Below are positions 8,285-16,668 of a stretch of 64,000 nucleotides of DNA, piece after piece. This DNA is from Burkholderia contaminans (GTDB lineage: Bacteria; Pseudomonadota; Gammaproteobacteria; Burkholderiales; Burkholderiaceae), in assembly GCF_029633825.1 (NCBI RefSeq), contig NZ_CP090643.1, forward strand, positions 124,001 through 188,000, read 5' to 3'. The translations under genes were made by a program, and so were the position numbers. How positions within the stretch are numbered: the first letter of the stretch is position 1; the number at the start of each line of letters is the position of its first letter. The notes beneath the pieces were generated by a model that was given only the letters and a program-made list of their open reading frames with translations, did not search any database and was not told the DNA's origin.

Positions 8285-9835
8285 ATGCCGGCTCACCGGA
8301 CGACCATGCGCAAAATAAAAGATGTGCTTCGCCTGAAATGGACCTGTAATCTGTCTCACCGGCAAGTGAGCGGCGCGCTCGGCGTCGGGCTCGGTACCAT
8401 TACCCAATATTTGCAGCTTGCCGCCTCGGCCGGCCTGGACTGGGCGAAGATCGAGCCGCTGTCCGAGGCAGAGCTGGAGCAGTTGCTCGTCAACGGCGCC
8501 GTTCCGACGACGGCCGCAGGCAAGCGCATGGAGCCTGACTGCGCCTGGATTCATCGGGAGTTGCGCCGCAAAGGCGTAACCTTGCAACTGCTGTGGGAGG
8601 AGTACGTCGGCGCGAACCCCGGCCAGAAGACCTTGCGCTACACGCAGTTCTGTCAGCGATACAAGGACTGGGCCCAGACGTTGAAGCGCTCGATGCCCCA
8701 GCAACATTACGCCGGCGAAGTTGTTCGCCGACTACGCCGGGCAAACGGTGCCGATTCTCGATCGCACCGGCGGCATTGCGTTCAAGGCGCACATCTTCGT
8801 CGCCGTGCTCGGCGCATCGAATTACACGTATGCGTGCGCTACGCGATCGGAAGCGACACCCGACTGGATCGGTGGCCTCATTGACGCGATGGAGTTCTGC
8901 GGCGGCGTGCCCGCTCTGCTTGTGCCCGACAACCCGAGGGCACTGATCTCGAACGCCGACCGCTACGAACCCACGCTCGGCCTGACCACGCAGGACTTCG
9001 TGAACCATTACGGTACCGCGATGCTGCCCGCGCGCCCGCGCAAGCCGAAGGATAAGGCGAAAGTTGAGGTCGGCGTACAGATCGTCGAACGATGGATTCT
9101 CGCCCGCCTCCGGAATTACCGGTTCTACAGTCTGGCCGAACTGAACAAGGCGATCGCCGGGTTGATCAATGACCTGAATACGCGGCCGTTCAAGAAGCTC
9201 GATGGCACTCGACGCGAGTGGTTCGAGCGGCTCGACAAACCGGCGCTGCGCCCGTTGCCGACGCGTCGCTACGAAATCGCCACCTTCCAGAAGTGCCGCG
9301 TCAACATTGACGCGCACATTGAGGTAGACGGTCACTACTACAGCGCACCGCACAGTCTTGTGCGTCAGGAAGTCCACGCGCGCGTGACGCGTTACGGTGT
9401 AGAAGTCCTGCACGGCGGCAAGCGCGTTGCCGCCCACGCTCGCAGTCGGCTCAAGGGAAGTACACCACCGTGGCCGAGCATATGCCTGCGGCTTACCGCG
9501 CCCACATGGAATGGACCCCGAGCCGGCTGCTGCACTGGGGTACATCGATCGGCGTCAGCGCTGAGGCGATCGTCAGGCATTTGCTGACGAACCGTCCGCA
9601 CCCGGAAATGGGATACCGGGCCTGCCTGGGTCTGCTGTCGCTGTCGCGCAAGTACGGCAAGGAGCGGCTGGAAGCGGCGTGTCAGCGCGCACTCGTGATT
9701 GGCGCGCCGACCCAGCGGTCCGTGCGCACCATCCTGCAAACCGGCGCCGACAAGCATCCACTGCCACAAAGCGGGGCCACCGAATGGCAGTCGCCCCTGC
9801 ACGAGAACGTGCGAGGGCCCAAGTATTACCACTGA
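8285..9835 (+). pseudogene. istA: istA transposase with two frameshifts
   Basis: IS21 transposase split over three frames. Frame 1 (8285 to about 8722) gives the helix-turn-helix part up to QQHYAGE. A loss of two bases in GGCGAAGTTG moves the reading to the frame starting [10 protein letters not shown], which carries the DDE integrase core. One missing A near 9455 (AAGGGAAGTAC) moves it to the third frame with the C-terminal part ending at 9835. Both shifts are in A/G runs, so long-read assembly errors must be considered. If real, the element cannot move unaided. Confidence 0.85.
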
Positions 9836-9850
9836 CCCAAGGAGGTCGCG

Positions 9851-10600
9851 ATGTTGATGCAGCAAACCCTCTCCCAGCTCAAGGCCCTCAAGCTGGACGG
9901 CATGGCTCGCGCGTTCGAGGAACAGGCGGCGCTGACGGCCAGCACGAGCCTGTCGTTCGAGGAACGCTTCGGCATGGTCGTGGATCGTGAGATCGCCTGG
10001 CGCGATACCCGGCGGCTCGAGCGATTGCTCAAGTCTGCGAAGCTCAAGAATCCCCAGGCCTGCGTTGAGGACATCGAGTACCGGCAGAGCCGTGGGCTCG
10101 ACAAGGGTATCGTCGCTACGCTCGCCGGCTGTGACTGGATCCGCAATGCACAGAACCTCATCCTGACAGGGCCGACTGGCGCCGGAAAAACATGGGTCGC
10201 CTGCGCCTTCGGCCAGCAGGCCTGCCGACAGGGATTCTCCGTGCTGTACGTGCGCGTCGCCCGGCTGTTCGAGGAATTGAAGATCGCCCATGGCGACGGC
10301 AGCTTCACACGTCGGCTCGCGCAGCTCGCCAAGATGGACGTCCTGTTGCTCGACGACTGGGGACTGCAGGACGTCGACCAGGGCGCGCGCAACGACTTGC
10401 TCGAAGTGCTCGACGATCGCGTCGGCACGCGATCCACGATCATCACATCGCAATTGCCCCTTGAACACTGGCACGCCTGGCTGCAAGACCCGACTCTCGC
10501 CGACGCAATCCTCGACCGCCTCGTCCATCAGGCTCACAAGCTTGCATTGAAGGGCGACTCGATGCGCAAGAAGAACGCACCTGATCAAAAAGTAGCCTGA
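9851..10600 (+). CDS. istB: IS21 helper ATPase IstB
   Basis: 249 aa, full length. AAA+ ATPase that helps the IstA transposase assemble on DNA. Walker A GPTGAGKT at residues 107-114, Walker B LLLDD at about 165-169. ATG 9851 has a very strong SD (AAGGAGG). It follows istA directly and appears intact. Confidence 0.95.
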   Translation: MLMQQTLSQLKALKLDGMARAFEEQAALTASTSLSFEERFGMVVDREIAWRDTRRLERLLKSAKLKNPQACVEDIEYRQSRGLDKGIVATLAGCDWIRNAQNLILTGPTGAGKTWVACAFGQQACRQGFSVLYVRVARLFEELKIAHGDGSFTRRLAQLAKMDVLLLDDWGLQDVDQGARNDLLEVLDDRVGTRSTIITSQLPLEHWHAWLQDPTLADAILDRLVHQAHKLALKGDSMRKKNAPDQKVA

Positions 10601-10699
10601 TCTCGAACACCTGCAGTACAATCTAAGCACAACGCAGCACCTCCCTCCTGGCCTGTTCGACTTCACCGAAACGGGCGTTCAACTTCCCCGAAATACGCA

Positions 10700-10705
10700 T
10701 CGAGA
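10700..10705. repeat. Target-site duplication, right (TCGAGA)
   Basis: Second copy of the hexamer flanking IS21-1. Confidence 0.9.
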
Positions 10706-10950
10706 TGCTTATCCGAGCGGTTCGCGGCGTCGTGATACCAATCCACGCCGCCGAAAGAGCCACCTTCGATCGCGACGCAGTAGACCGTTTTCGTCCCGTC
10801 CTGCGTAGGTTTGGGCGCCCTTTCCAGTAATGCCAGCGCATCCGGCAGCCACGCGGAGAGTATCGGATCACCCTCCGCATTCGCGATCTTCACCCGTTCG
10901 ACTGCATGCCGAAGGCACTGGGAAACATCGTATGCAAAGTTACTCTTCAT
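10700..10950 (-). pseudogene. 5' part of gene interrupted by IS21-1
   Basis: The first 83 codons of the split gene, from ATG 10950 to the IS right end. A spurious extension into the element adds about 12 residues. The visible part is helical, then VYCVAIEGGSFGGVDWYHD, a beta-hairpin-like stretch. SD AGGAG is embedded in leader copy D. The downstream part is at 7146-7983. Confidence 0.85.
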
Positions 10951-11075
10951 CTTTACTCCTTGTCTGCCCGGTTGGGCTGTTGGAAAAGGAGTGAGCCTTG
11001 CGCTCAGCAGGTCTACGTGACCAGCTGAACCGCTTCAGATTTTGGTGCCGCGCCCCCATGATGGCGGCGCGACAA
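10951..11075 (-). promoter_or_regulatory. Structured leader (copy D)
   Basis: Two-stem element at 10992-10954: ACTCCTTTT pairs with AAGGAGT (SD of the gene at 10950) around the inner stem GCCC-AACC-GGGC, preceded by CCAACA. Further upstream a GC-rich hairpin (CGCGCC.../...GGCGCG, about 11044-11072) follows a possible -10 TACTCT. This resembles the 5' hairpin of the other leaders in position but not in sequence. Confidence 0.7.
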
Positions 11076-11093
11076 GAGTACTCAAATTTCGGT

Positions 11094-11819
11094 TCAATCG
11101 GCGTCGGCAACGCGTGTAACAGTGTGATGCAGGCCGTAGGTGTCACTTTGCCAAGTCTGTCCGACAGCAAGGGCGTCGATACTAGCAAGTTCCTCGTGAT
11201 CGTACCCGGCGGTAAGCGTAAAGAAGCTACCGCCTACCGTCCTAGAGCCAGGGTCGCGAAATACCCCAGTCCAGACCGCCAGAAAGCGTCGCTCGTTTGG
11301 GATCACCTGCACGTGGTCGCTCGAGCCGTCACGCCAATCGATTCCCGCTCGCTCGGCCCCGATTTGGCTCAAGAGATATGCGTACGGCAGACCGCTCAAT
11401 CGCTGCGTGTTCGCCTGAGCCTGAACGGCTTGCTCGAAGAGGTTTTCGCCCTCACCCTCCCCGTAGGAAAACTGCGCCTCCGCCAACATACTGAATGACG
11501 CCATCAGGCGACGGTCGAAGGATGGGGGGGAGTCGATCATCGTCCAGTCGTCGCTCTCCATCACCTCGCCGTTCGGCAGGACGATCGCCTTGATATCGAG
11601 CAGTTTCAAGTCAGACCGATCCATCAGAGTCTCTCCCGACGAATCCTTGAATGGGTAACGAATGACGACCTCGCTGGTCTCAAAGAGCAGACCGGTTGCC
11701 TCCAGACGATTCCCGCCGCTGGTCGTCATCGACACGACAGTAACTGGGTAAGGAAAGAAGCTGAGTGGGATGATTGGTACCGAGGTGGTCCGGTTGTCGT
11801 CGTTATTTTGCGGTTGCAT
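11094..11819 (-). CDS. Hypothetical protein, 241 aa
   Basis: No recognised family. Begins with a low-complexity polar stretch (MQPQNNDDNRTTS), then a beta-rich domain (residues about 15-110), an acidic/Gln-rich helix (about 130-155) and a C-terminal domain ending with a Tyr/His-rich strand. The frame is open above 11819, but ATG 11819 is fixed by AGGAGCG in leader copy E. It has its own leader, so it is probably its own transcription unit. Confidence 0.75.
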   Translation of the reverse strand: MQPQNNDDNRTTSVPIIPLSFFPYPVTVVSMTTSGGNRLEATGLLFETSEVVIRYPFKDSSGETLMDRSDLKLLDIKAIVLPNGEVMESDDWTMIDSPPSFDRRLMASFSMLAEAQFSYGEGEGENLFEQAVQAQANTQRLSGLPYAYLLSQIGAERAGIDWRDGSSDHVQVIPNERRFLAVWTGVFRDPGSRTVGGSFFTLTAGYDHEELASIDALAVGQTWQSDTYGLHHTVTRVADAD

Positions 11820-11822
11820 GTT

Positions 11823-11860
11823 CGCTCCTGATGCCTGTAGCAGGCTTGTGTGAAGGAGCG
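11823..11860 (-). promoter_or_regulatory. SD-sequestering leader element (copy E)
   Basis: CGCTCCT pairs with AGGAGCG (SD for ATG 11819); inner stem GCCTG-CTA-CAGGC. Both stems are fully paired and differ in sequence from other copies. GCCGTTTGA directly upstream recalls the first half of the conserved 5' hairpin. A second hairpin, GCTCTGG/CCAGAGC, lies at about 11867-11893. Confidence 0.7.
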
Positions 11861-11896
11861 TCAAACGGCTCTGGGCATCATTGATAGCCAGAGCGA

Positions 11897-11928
11897 CACC
11901 TGACTCGCCGTCGAAGGCGAATCAGGTG
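11897..11928 (-). terminator. Terminator-like hairpin
   Basis: A 13-pair stem with one mismatch (CACCTGATTCGCC with GGCGAGTCAGGTG), 11 bp beyond the stop at 11939. It lacks a U tract, so it could be a 3' end-processing or attenuating structure rather than a true terminator. Confidence 0.5.
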
Positions 11929-11938
11929 CGTTCATAGG

Positions 11939-12235
11939 TTACCCAGCGACCTGAGCTCGGTCGTGGATCTTCCAGTCATACTCACGTGCAAGGGAAATCG
12001 CGTACTCCCCGGCTTCCGCGTGAGACTCGAAATCGCCGACGCATTGCGCCCCTACGTCGTCGCTGTGCGCCCCGTAACGTAGGTAGACGGAGAAGTACTC
12101 GGGCGATGTGCTGTCGACCTCACAGCAATCGCCAACGTCCCGTACGCCCTCGATCTCAATGCGCTCGAATCGATCAGGCCTGCCGTCAATTACTTCCGTT
12201 GCAAACCCACCGAACGCTCGCAACGCAAGCTTCAC
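11939..12235 (-). CDS. Hypothetical protein, 98 aa
   Basis: No known family; mixed alpha/beta, acidic, with two Cys near residue 37. GTG 12235 overlaps the TGA of the preceding gene (GTGA), so translation is coupled. It is the last gene of the two-gene unit led by copy F. Confidence 0.7.
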   Translation of the reverse strand: MKLALRAFGGFATEVIDGRPDRFERIEIEGVRDVGDCCEVDSTSPEYFSVYLRYGAHSDDVGAQCVGDFESHAEAGEYAISLAREYDWKIHDRAQVAG

Positions 12236-12597
12236 GCAGCCACCTGCGCGGCGATCGGCTTCGTCACGCGCTCCCGATGTTCCTTGATGAGTTCAATAAG
12301 AGCTTTGGGGTCAAGCTGCTGCCCCGCGAACTCGTCCCCGAGAACCGCCTGCAGATCTCGAGACGCACGTGCGCTCAGTTCAACCACATATTCAACCCGC
12401 TCCTCCGCCTCGTCGACGAACTCGCGAATCTCTTCTTCGGTCGCGTTTGCGCCGCAACCGCAGGACATGGTGGCCATCTTCCTCGCGATGAAGCGCACTG
12501 CCTCATCTTGAGACAGTATCTCGACGGAATCAGTGAACGAGCCTTGTTCCCCGTCGGTCTGGTGCCAGCGGATACAGACTTCGTAAATTCTCTTCAT
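12232..12597 (-). CDS. Hypothetical protein with CxC, 121 aa
   Basis: Residues 1-45 look like a beta-hairpin plus helix. A CGCG pair follows at about 46-49. The rest is a long charged helix with heptads (EEEIREFVDEAEER) and a DPKALIELIKEH segment. ATG 12597 is defined by GGGGAG in leader copy F, although the frame is open to 12705. Coupled to 11939-12235. Confidence 0.7.
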   Translation of the reverse strand: MKRIYEVCIRWHQTDGEQGSFTDSVEILSQDEAVRFIARKMATMSCGCGANATEEEIREFVDEAEERVEYVVELSARASRDLQAVLGDEFAGQQLDPKALIELIKEHRERVTKPIAAQVAA

Positions 12598-12751
12598 GAA
12601 TTCTCCCCGGTGCCTGGAAATCGGCTGTTGAAAAAATGGGGGAGTTTGGCGCCCTGTTGGACTACGATGCCCAACGGAGCAGATGCAGAAATTGACTGGC
12701 GGCATGCGCCACTAGATTTGACTGCCGATCGAACGGCCGGAAATGACTATA
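12598..12751 (-). promoter_or_regulatory. Full structured leader (copy F)
   Basis: Minus strand: TGTGG then -10 TATAGT (12751-12746), eight bases, GCCGTTCGATCGGCA (12737-12723), a linker of about 80 bases, then the two-stem element 12644-12603. In that element CTCCCC pairs with GGGGAG (the SD) around GCC/GGC, preceded by TCAACA. The shift from CTCCTT/AAGGAG to CTCCCC/GGGGAG is a compensatory change. Confidence 0.8.
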
Positions 12752-12930
12752 CCACACGCCTGACTCGTCAGCGGCCGCGGAGCGCACCGCACTTACCATG
12801 GCCCCGATGCCCGGCCCTCCCACGCTGAGAGCTATCCACTTTCACAAGCGTCCGACGCGACCGCACAGACCGCAATATTTCCCATTCCCGTTGGGGATCT
12901 GACCGCAGATGTCCCTCGACCCCATGACGT

Positions 12931-13238
12931 TCACGCAGGTGGGAACGCTGGTCGGCCGAGATCGTCGAGCAACGCTCTGACCTCTACGTCGGGATGCCCC
13001 TTGCACCAGGCATTTTCGAGCTGCGGATAAATGCGGACCGCGGCGGCGGCGCGTTGCGCTACCGTCGAAAGTCCTCCCGGCCGGACATTGATGCGTGATG
13101 CTCCGCGGCGGCGGCCCACTTCTCCACATCTTTGCTCGCGCGGGTCGCGGTCGCGCTGCACGTCATCGCTTCGATCGCGTGATCTACTGTCACCGACCGC
13201 CCCTGGCCGGCCCCTGGAATCACGCCTGGTTGCTTCAT
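12931..13238 (-). pseudogene. Probable small gene with frameshift
   Basis: From ATG 13238 (AAGGGGG upstream) a natural-looking 59-aa frame, with a helical stretch DVEKWAAAAEHHA, runs to a TAG at 13059. The adjacent frame from there to 12931 reads AVRIYPQLENAW...ALLDDLG, also natural-looking. Together they suggest one gene of about 100 codons with a single frameshift near 13060-13080. Alternatively only the first 59 codons are used. No family recognised. 12752-12930 holds nothing else I can name. Confidence 0.35.
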
Positions 13239-13331
13239 TGCTCACTATCCCCCTTGCGCCCCCCTGTTGAGCCTATCCTCGTCCACAATCCACCGCAGTA
13301 CGAATGTGAGCCAACCATTGCTTTAGCAAAC

Positions 13332-14111
13332 TTACATCAGCTCGAAGGGCGAAAGGACGCCGGTAAGGTCATCGTGTCCGTCCGATACGAGCCACAGACT
13401 TGCGACATCGGGATTTGCATCCGCCAGCAATCCATCCACGTCGTCTTCTGCATCGACCACCTTAGCCGGCTTCAATTCCAGCTTGTTCTCACCTCTATGC
13501 CAAGCGTCCGCGATTGAGACCGCCAGCGCCGCCTTTCGAGCGTCACCTCCCCGTCGCAAGTACTTCGCCATCGAGACTTCCGGCACGAGCATCCACACGC
13601 CGTCCACCTTAACGGGAAGGTAGGTAAAAGAGTGCATCAGCATCATCTGGCGCGCGTGCGCAACAGGTTGCCACGGTTGCACTGAAACCACGCCGCGGAC
13701 CATAAAGTCACACACCTTCGTGCGAGCGGGCCCGTTGTCCTGCATGATTGCCTCCTCGAGACCAATACAAAGTTCAATTGCTGATACCGTGAGGTGTCTC
13801 GCATATACACCTGAATGCATTGCGTCGTTTCGCGCCGCCTGCATCGATCGGTAGAGCACATCGAAGGTCGAGAACAGTCCAGGAAAATGCCTGGGCAGCT
13901 CCGAAAGAATGATCGATCGCTCAGCGATTGGTCGAATCAAGGCGAGGTATTTGTTCAAGGCCTCTTCTCGGTTCGACAGATGGACACCCAGCGCCTCGAC
14001 CGCGAAGCAGATTGAGCCAAAACCCTCTGCATCGGCGAGCGCAGCGTATCTGGCAGCCCGAAGGCGATCGCGAAAGTAGATTCGCTCGTCAAGCGTCAAA
14101 GTGTGCACCAT
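13332..14111 (-). CDS. CBS-domain protein
   Basis: 259 aa. The N-terminal helical domain (residues about 1-135) is followed by two CBS motifs: about 140-195 (DFMVRGVVSVQPW ... FTYLPVKVDGVW) and about 225-259 (VASLWLVSDGHDDLTGVLS). CBS pairs bind adenosyl ligands and act as sensors. The N-terminal part may be the effector or a dimer interface. AGGA precedes ATG 14111. It heads a unit with 14127-14339 upstream of it in the same direction. Confidence 0.75.
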   Translation of the reverse strand: MVHTLTLDERIYFRDRLRAARYAALADAEGFGSICFAVEALGVHLSNREEALNKYLALIRPIAERSIILSELPRHFPGLFSTFDVLYRSMQAARNDAMHSGVYARHLTVSAIELCIGLEEAIMQDNGPARTKVCDFMVRGVVSVQPWQPVAHARQMMLMHSFTYLPVKVDGVWMLVPEVSMAKYLRRGGDARKAALAVSIADAWHRGENKLELKPAKVVDAEDDVDGLLADANPDVASLWLVSDGHDDLTGVLSPFELM

Positions 14112-14126
14112 ACTATCCTGCGCCTC

Positions 14127-14339
14127 TTATCGAAGCTCCTTTACTCCCGATTTCCATAACTCGCCGCGGCCCAGCTTCACGTGTTCGGCTTCATCGGCGA
14201 CCTCCACCAATGCTGCGGCGATCGCCCGGAGATCGCTCGGTGACAGGTCGTGACCGCTACCCAACCGGGAGTCTAGAATCGCGAGCGGAGTGCCTTCCGC
14301 GGTCACGGTCAGCCGATACTCGAGTGTTGTCAGCTTCAT
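14127..14339 (-). CDS. Small hypothetical protein, 70 aa
   Basis: Beta-hairpin N-terminus and a C-terminal helix; no family. The frame opens at 14375, but ATG 14339 with GGTGA upstream is the likely start. It ends 15 bp before the CBS-domain gene starts. Confidence 0.6.
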   Translation of the reverse strand: MKLTTLEYRLTVTAEGTPLAILDSRLGSGHDLSPSDLRAIAAALVEVADEAEHVKLGRGELWKSGVKELR

Positions 14340-14434
14340 CGCTTCACCATTTAGGTTCGTACGACACATTCCCAAAATTGATCGCCTGAATTACGTCACG
14401 TTGCTCCCCGGCCACGCACGAATTCCATATCCAG

Positions 14435-14854
14435 TCACGCAGGAGCGGCCCGACGGTCAAGCCAGGTCGCGACCATCCTTCGAAACACCTCCTCGATTTT
14501 CTCGGCTTGAGCCCGCCCCTGGGCAACGTTCTTGTCGTGACCGCCCGCCTGCCCCCGGTCCCAATATCGATGCGCTTCCGCGACCATAGCGTCGGCGTCC
14601 CACCCGGCCCGGCCATGCCGGAGCACGCGCATCGCAGCGCCGACGTGATCGCCGGCACCTGGAATCCTGCTATCTGCCAACGCACGACACCAGCCGTGCT
14701 CCGTCGCCTCGTCGGCAGATTCAAAGTCGTCGAAGGCAAACATTACGATCGTAGCTAGCACCAACGGGTGCCCTGGATAAACGCTCCCTTCTTCGAGGTG
14801 CGCCATCTGCCAACGGTAGCAATCTACTTGACTGCCGATTCGAAGTTCATTCAC
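14435..14854 (-). CDS. Hypothetical protein, 139 aa
   Basis: Helix-rich protein with several Trp and a Gln/Lys-rich amphipathic C-terminal helix; no recognised family. The start is uncertain: GTG 14854 has a weak GGAC upstream, and ATG 14806 is the next choice. A competing minus-strand frame (14344-14739) has shadow-like composition. It follows the glycosylase-like gene in the same direction by 42 bp. Confidence 0.5.
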   Translation of the reverse strand: MNELRIGSQVDCYRWQMAHLEEGSVYPGHPLVLATIVMFAFDDFESADEATEHGWCRALADSRIPGAGDHVGAAMRVLRHGRAGWDADAMVAEAHRYWDRGQAGGHDKNVAQGRAQAEKIEEVFRRMVATWLDRRAAPA

Positions 14855-14895
14855 GTCTTTGTCCAAGGTAGAAACGATGCCTGCCCTTACGCCGA

Positions 14896-15546
14896 CTATC
14901 CCTGCGCGGTCCGTGCTCGAACTACTTCTGCGACTCGCTCCCACGATAGCCGTGCCGCAGCCTGGTTGCATCCAGGAGGTGCGACCGAGTATGCCGATTC
15001 GAAATTTCTAACACCGGCACGACTCAGGCGCCCTTCTGCTTTCCGCCCAAGTGCAACGATGGTTGCGCGCGGAAACTGGCTAAGCTGCGGGATCAAAAAC
15101 CTAGTTGCACATCCCTTCTCCATCTCCCGCGGGACCGGGCCACACTCACGCGCGGCAGAACACAGCACTGAGTCGGTAATCCACGTCTTTCGCATTTGCT
15201 CATCAAACGTAAGGCCGGGCCAGCAGAGGTTCAGAAGACTGCGGACGTTCCGGTGGAACTGGTCCTTACCTGCCGAAAAACATGACCACGCATAGCTGTT
15301 TACCGAGTTGAACCGCTCCGCCGCCGAATCGCCCGTTTCGTGACACTCCGACGGATGCGGGTCGCCTGGTTCCGCGCAAACGAGCACAAGCCGCACCTCG
15401 CCAAGCTCTCCAGTTGCACCACAGAATCCCCTTGGAGCATGCCCAGCTGCAGGATTCCAAGTCGCTGTCCTACAGGAGTCTGCAAATCCCTTGCATGGCC
15501 CATACGCTTCAATCAATAGCCCGACCAAGGCGGGTGCCGGATGCAT
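14896..15546 (-). CDS. Uracil-DNA glycosylase-superfamily-like protein
   Basis: 216 aa. An EPGDP segment (about residue 60), ITDSVLC (about 129) and FPRATIVALGRKA followed by APPGCNQ resemble the ordered motifs of UDG-fold proteins. It may excise damaged bases or, as in some plasmid and phage relatives, have lost catalysis. ATG 15546 has GGGGA upstream; the ATG four codons earlier (15558) is an alternative. A second UDG-like gene occurs at 50824. Confidence 0.55.
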   Translation of the reverse strand: MHPAPALVGLLIEAYGPCKGFADSCRTATWNPAAGHAPRGFCGATGELGEVRLVLVCAEPGDPHPSECHETGDSAAERFNSVNSYAWSCFSAGKDQFHRNVRSLLNLCWPGLTFDEQMRKTWITDSVLCSAARECGPVPREMEKGCATRFLIPQLSQFPRATIVALGRKAEGRLSRAGVRNFESAYSVAPPGCNQAAARLSWERVAEVVRARTAQG

Positions 15547-15577
15547 AGTCTTCCCCATACTCTCAACAGAGCCCGAC

Positions 15578-15790
15578 TTACAGCGTGACGATCAACTCGG
15601 CGATCAAGGCTGCTGCGACCCCTGCGGCAACAATCGCCGCGAAGGCCCTGACGCTCTGGAAGATCCGCACGTCATAGGCATTCGCAACAAAAGCGACCGT
15701 CAACTGCGCGACAACGAGCGCGTGGAAACTTCTCGACGGATGGAGACCCGCAACGACGCAGATCAGGTTAAAGACGAGCCAAATCCCGAG
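15578..15790 (-). pseudogene. 3' part of membrane-protein gene interrupted by IS21-2
   Basis: The last 70 codons of a small membrane protein, with two or three hydrophobic segments and the ending AALIAELIVTL. The frame runs into the IS. Its first 21 codons are at 18400-18464. Joining across one CCGAG copy gives SCLG then IWLVFNL in frame, a complete protein of about 91 aa. Confidence 0.85.
15786..15790. repeat. Target-site duplication, left (CCGAG)
   Basis: Five-base duplication flanking IS21-2; the partner is at 18400-18404. Confidence 0.85.
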
Positions 15791-15875
15791 TGTCGCGGGG
15801 CGGCGTAAAGGAGCCGGGGATGGGCGGCGTAATGGCGCCAGCAGAACCGGGGGTAAAACGCGGATTCGAACGGTT

Positions 15876-16664
15876 TCAAGGTTGCGGTTTTTTGCCGTTT
15901 TTGGCAACTGCATTTTGAGGGGGATCTGGCATCGGTTTCGGGGTGCGGTAACTGTCGCCCTCGAGGACGAGCCGGTAGGCGCCGTGGCGTAGTCGGTCGA
16001 GTGTGGCGGTGCCGAGGATGCGGTTGTCGGGGAACGCGGCGCCCCATTCACCGAAGTCGAGATTCGACGTCAGGATGGTCGCCGCGTGCTCGTAGCGGGC
16101 CGCGACGAGATCGTGGAAGTCCTCGTCCTGCGGGGTACGTAGCGGTTTGAGCGCGAAGTCATCGACGATCAGCAGCGGCACCCGGGCGTACTGCTGGAAC
16201 TTGCGGTCATAGGCGCCGGTGGCGCGCGCGGCGTTCAATCGCTTGAGCAGCTCGGTCTGCGAGATGAACAGCACATCGCGGCCTTGGCGGGCGGCGCAGT
16301 GGCCCAGCGCCTGGGCCAAGTGGCTTTTGCCGGTGCCGGTTGGACCGGCGATCAGGATCGCGACCTTCTCGTCGAGATACCGGCCTGTCGCGAGATCATG
16401 AACGTGTGAGCGGTTCAACGTAGGCAGCCGGTCGAAGTCGAACGTCTCGAGCGTCTTGCCCATCGCGAAGCCGGCGCGCAGCAGACGGGTGCCGAGCTTC
16501 TTGTGTTCGCGACGGGCAACCTCGTCGTGCAGCAGCATGGCAAGGAACTCGGTATAGGCGAGCTGCCCGTCGATCGCCTGACGGTTGCGCTGCTCAAGCG
16601 AGTCGAGGATGCCGGACAGGCGCAGCTGTTTGAGGATGGAATTCAATCCGGGACTCGGGTTCAT
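15876..16664 (-). CDS. istB: IS21 helper ATPase IstB
   Basis: 262 aa, intact. Walker A GPTGTGKS at residues 107-114, Walker B LLIVDDF at about 166-172. It works with the IstA encoded at 16669-18201. ATG 16664 lies just behind the istA stop. Confidence 0.95.
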   Translation of the reverse strand: MNPSPGLNSILKQLRLSGILDSLEQRNRQAIDGQLAYTEFLAMLLHDEVARREHKKLGTRLLRAGFAMGKTLETFDFDRLPTLNRSHVHDLATGRYLDEKVAILIAGPTGTGKSHLAQALGHCAARQGRDVLFISQTELLKRLNAARATGAYDRKFQQYARVPLLIVDDFALKPLRTPQDEDFHDLVAARYEHAATILTSNLDFGEWGAAFPDNRILGTATLDRLRHGAYRLVLEGDSYRTPKPMPDPPQNAVAKNGKKPQP

Positions 16665-16668
16665 GGTG

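Larger units (their letters stand above)
7984..10699 (+). mobile_element. IS21-family insertion sequence 1
   Basis: 2716 bp, bounded by imperfect inverted repeats (left TGCGTATTTCGGCGAAG; right end read inward TGCGTATTTCGGGGAAG) and the duplication TCGAGA. It carries istA (two frameshifts) and an intact istB on the plus strand. The left end holds an unusually long array of transposase-binding repeats. It interrupts the gene split between 7146-7983 and 10700-10950. Confidence 0.93.

Noticed and set aside
8064..8318. Open frames made of Cys/Arg/Phe repeats (also minus 7817-8707)
   Set aside because: They are translations of the terminal repeat array in off frames, without ribosome-binding sites.
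9392..10666. 424-aa minus-strand open frame
   Set aside because: It lies antisense to istA and istB of IS21-1; no SD and no plausible domain.
14344..14739. 131-aa minus-strand frame
   Set aside because: It overlaps 14435-14854 in another phase; the latter has the more natural composition and codon pattern.
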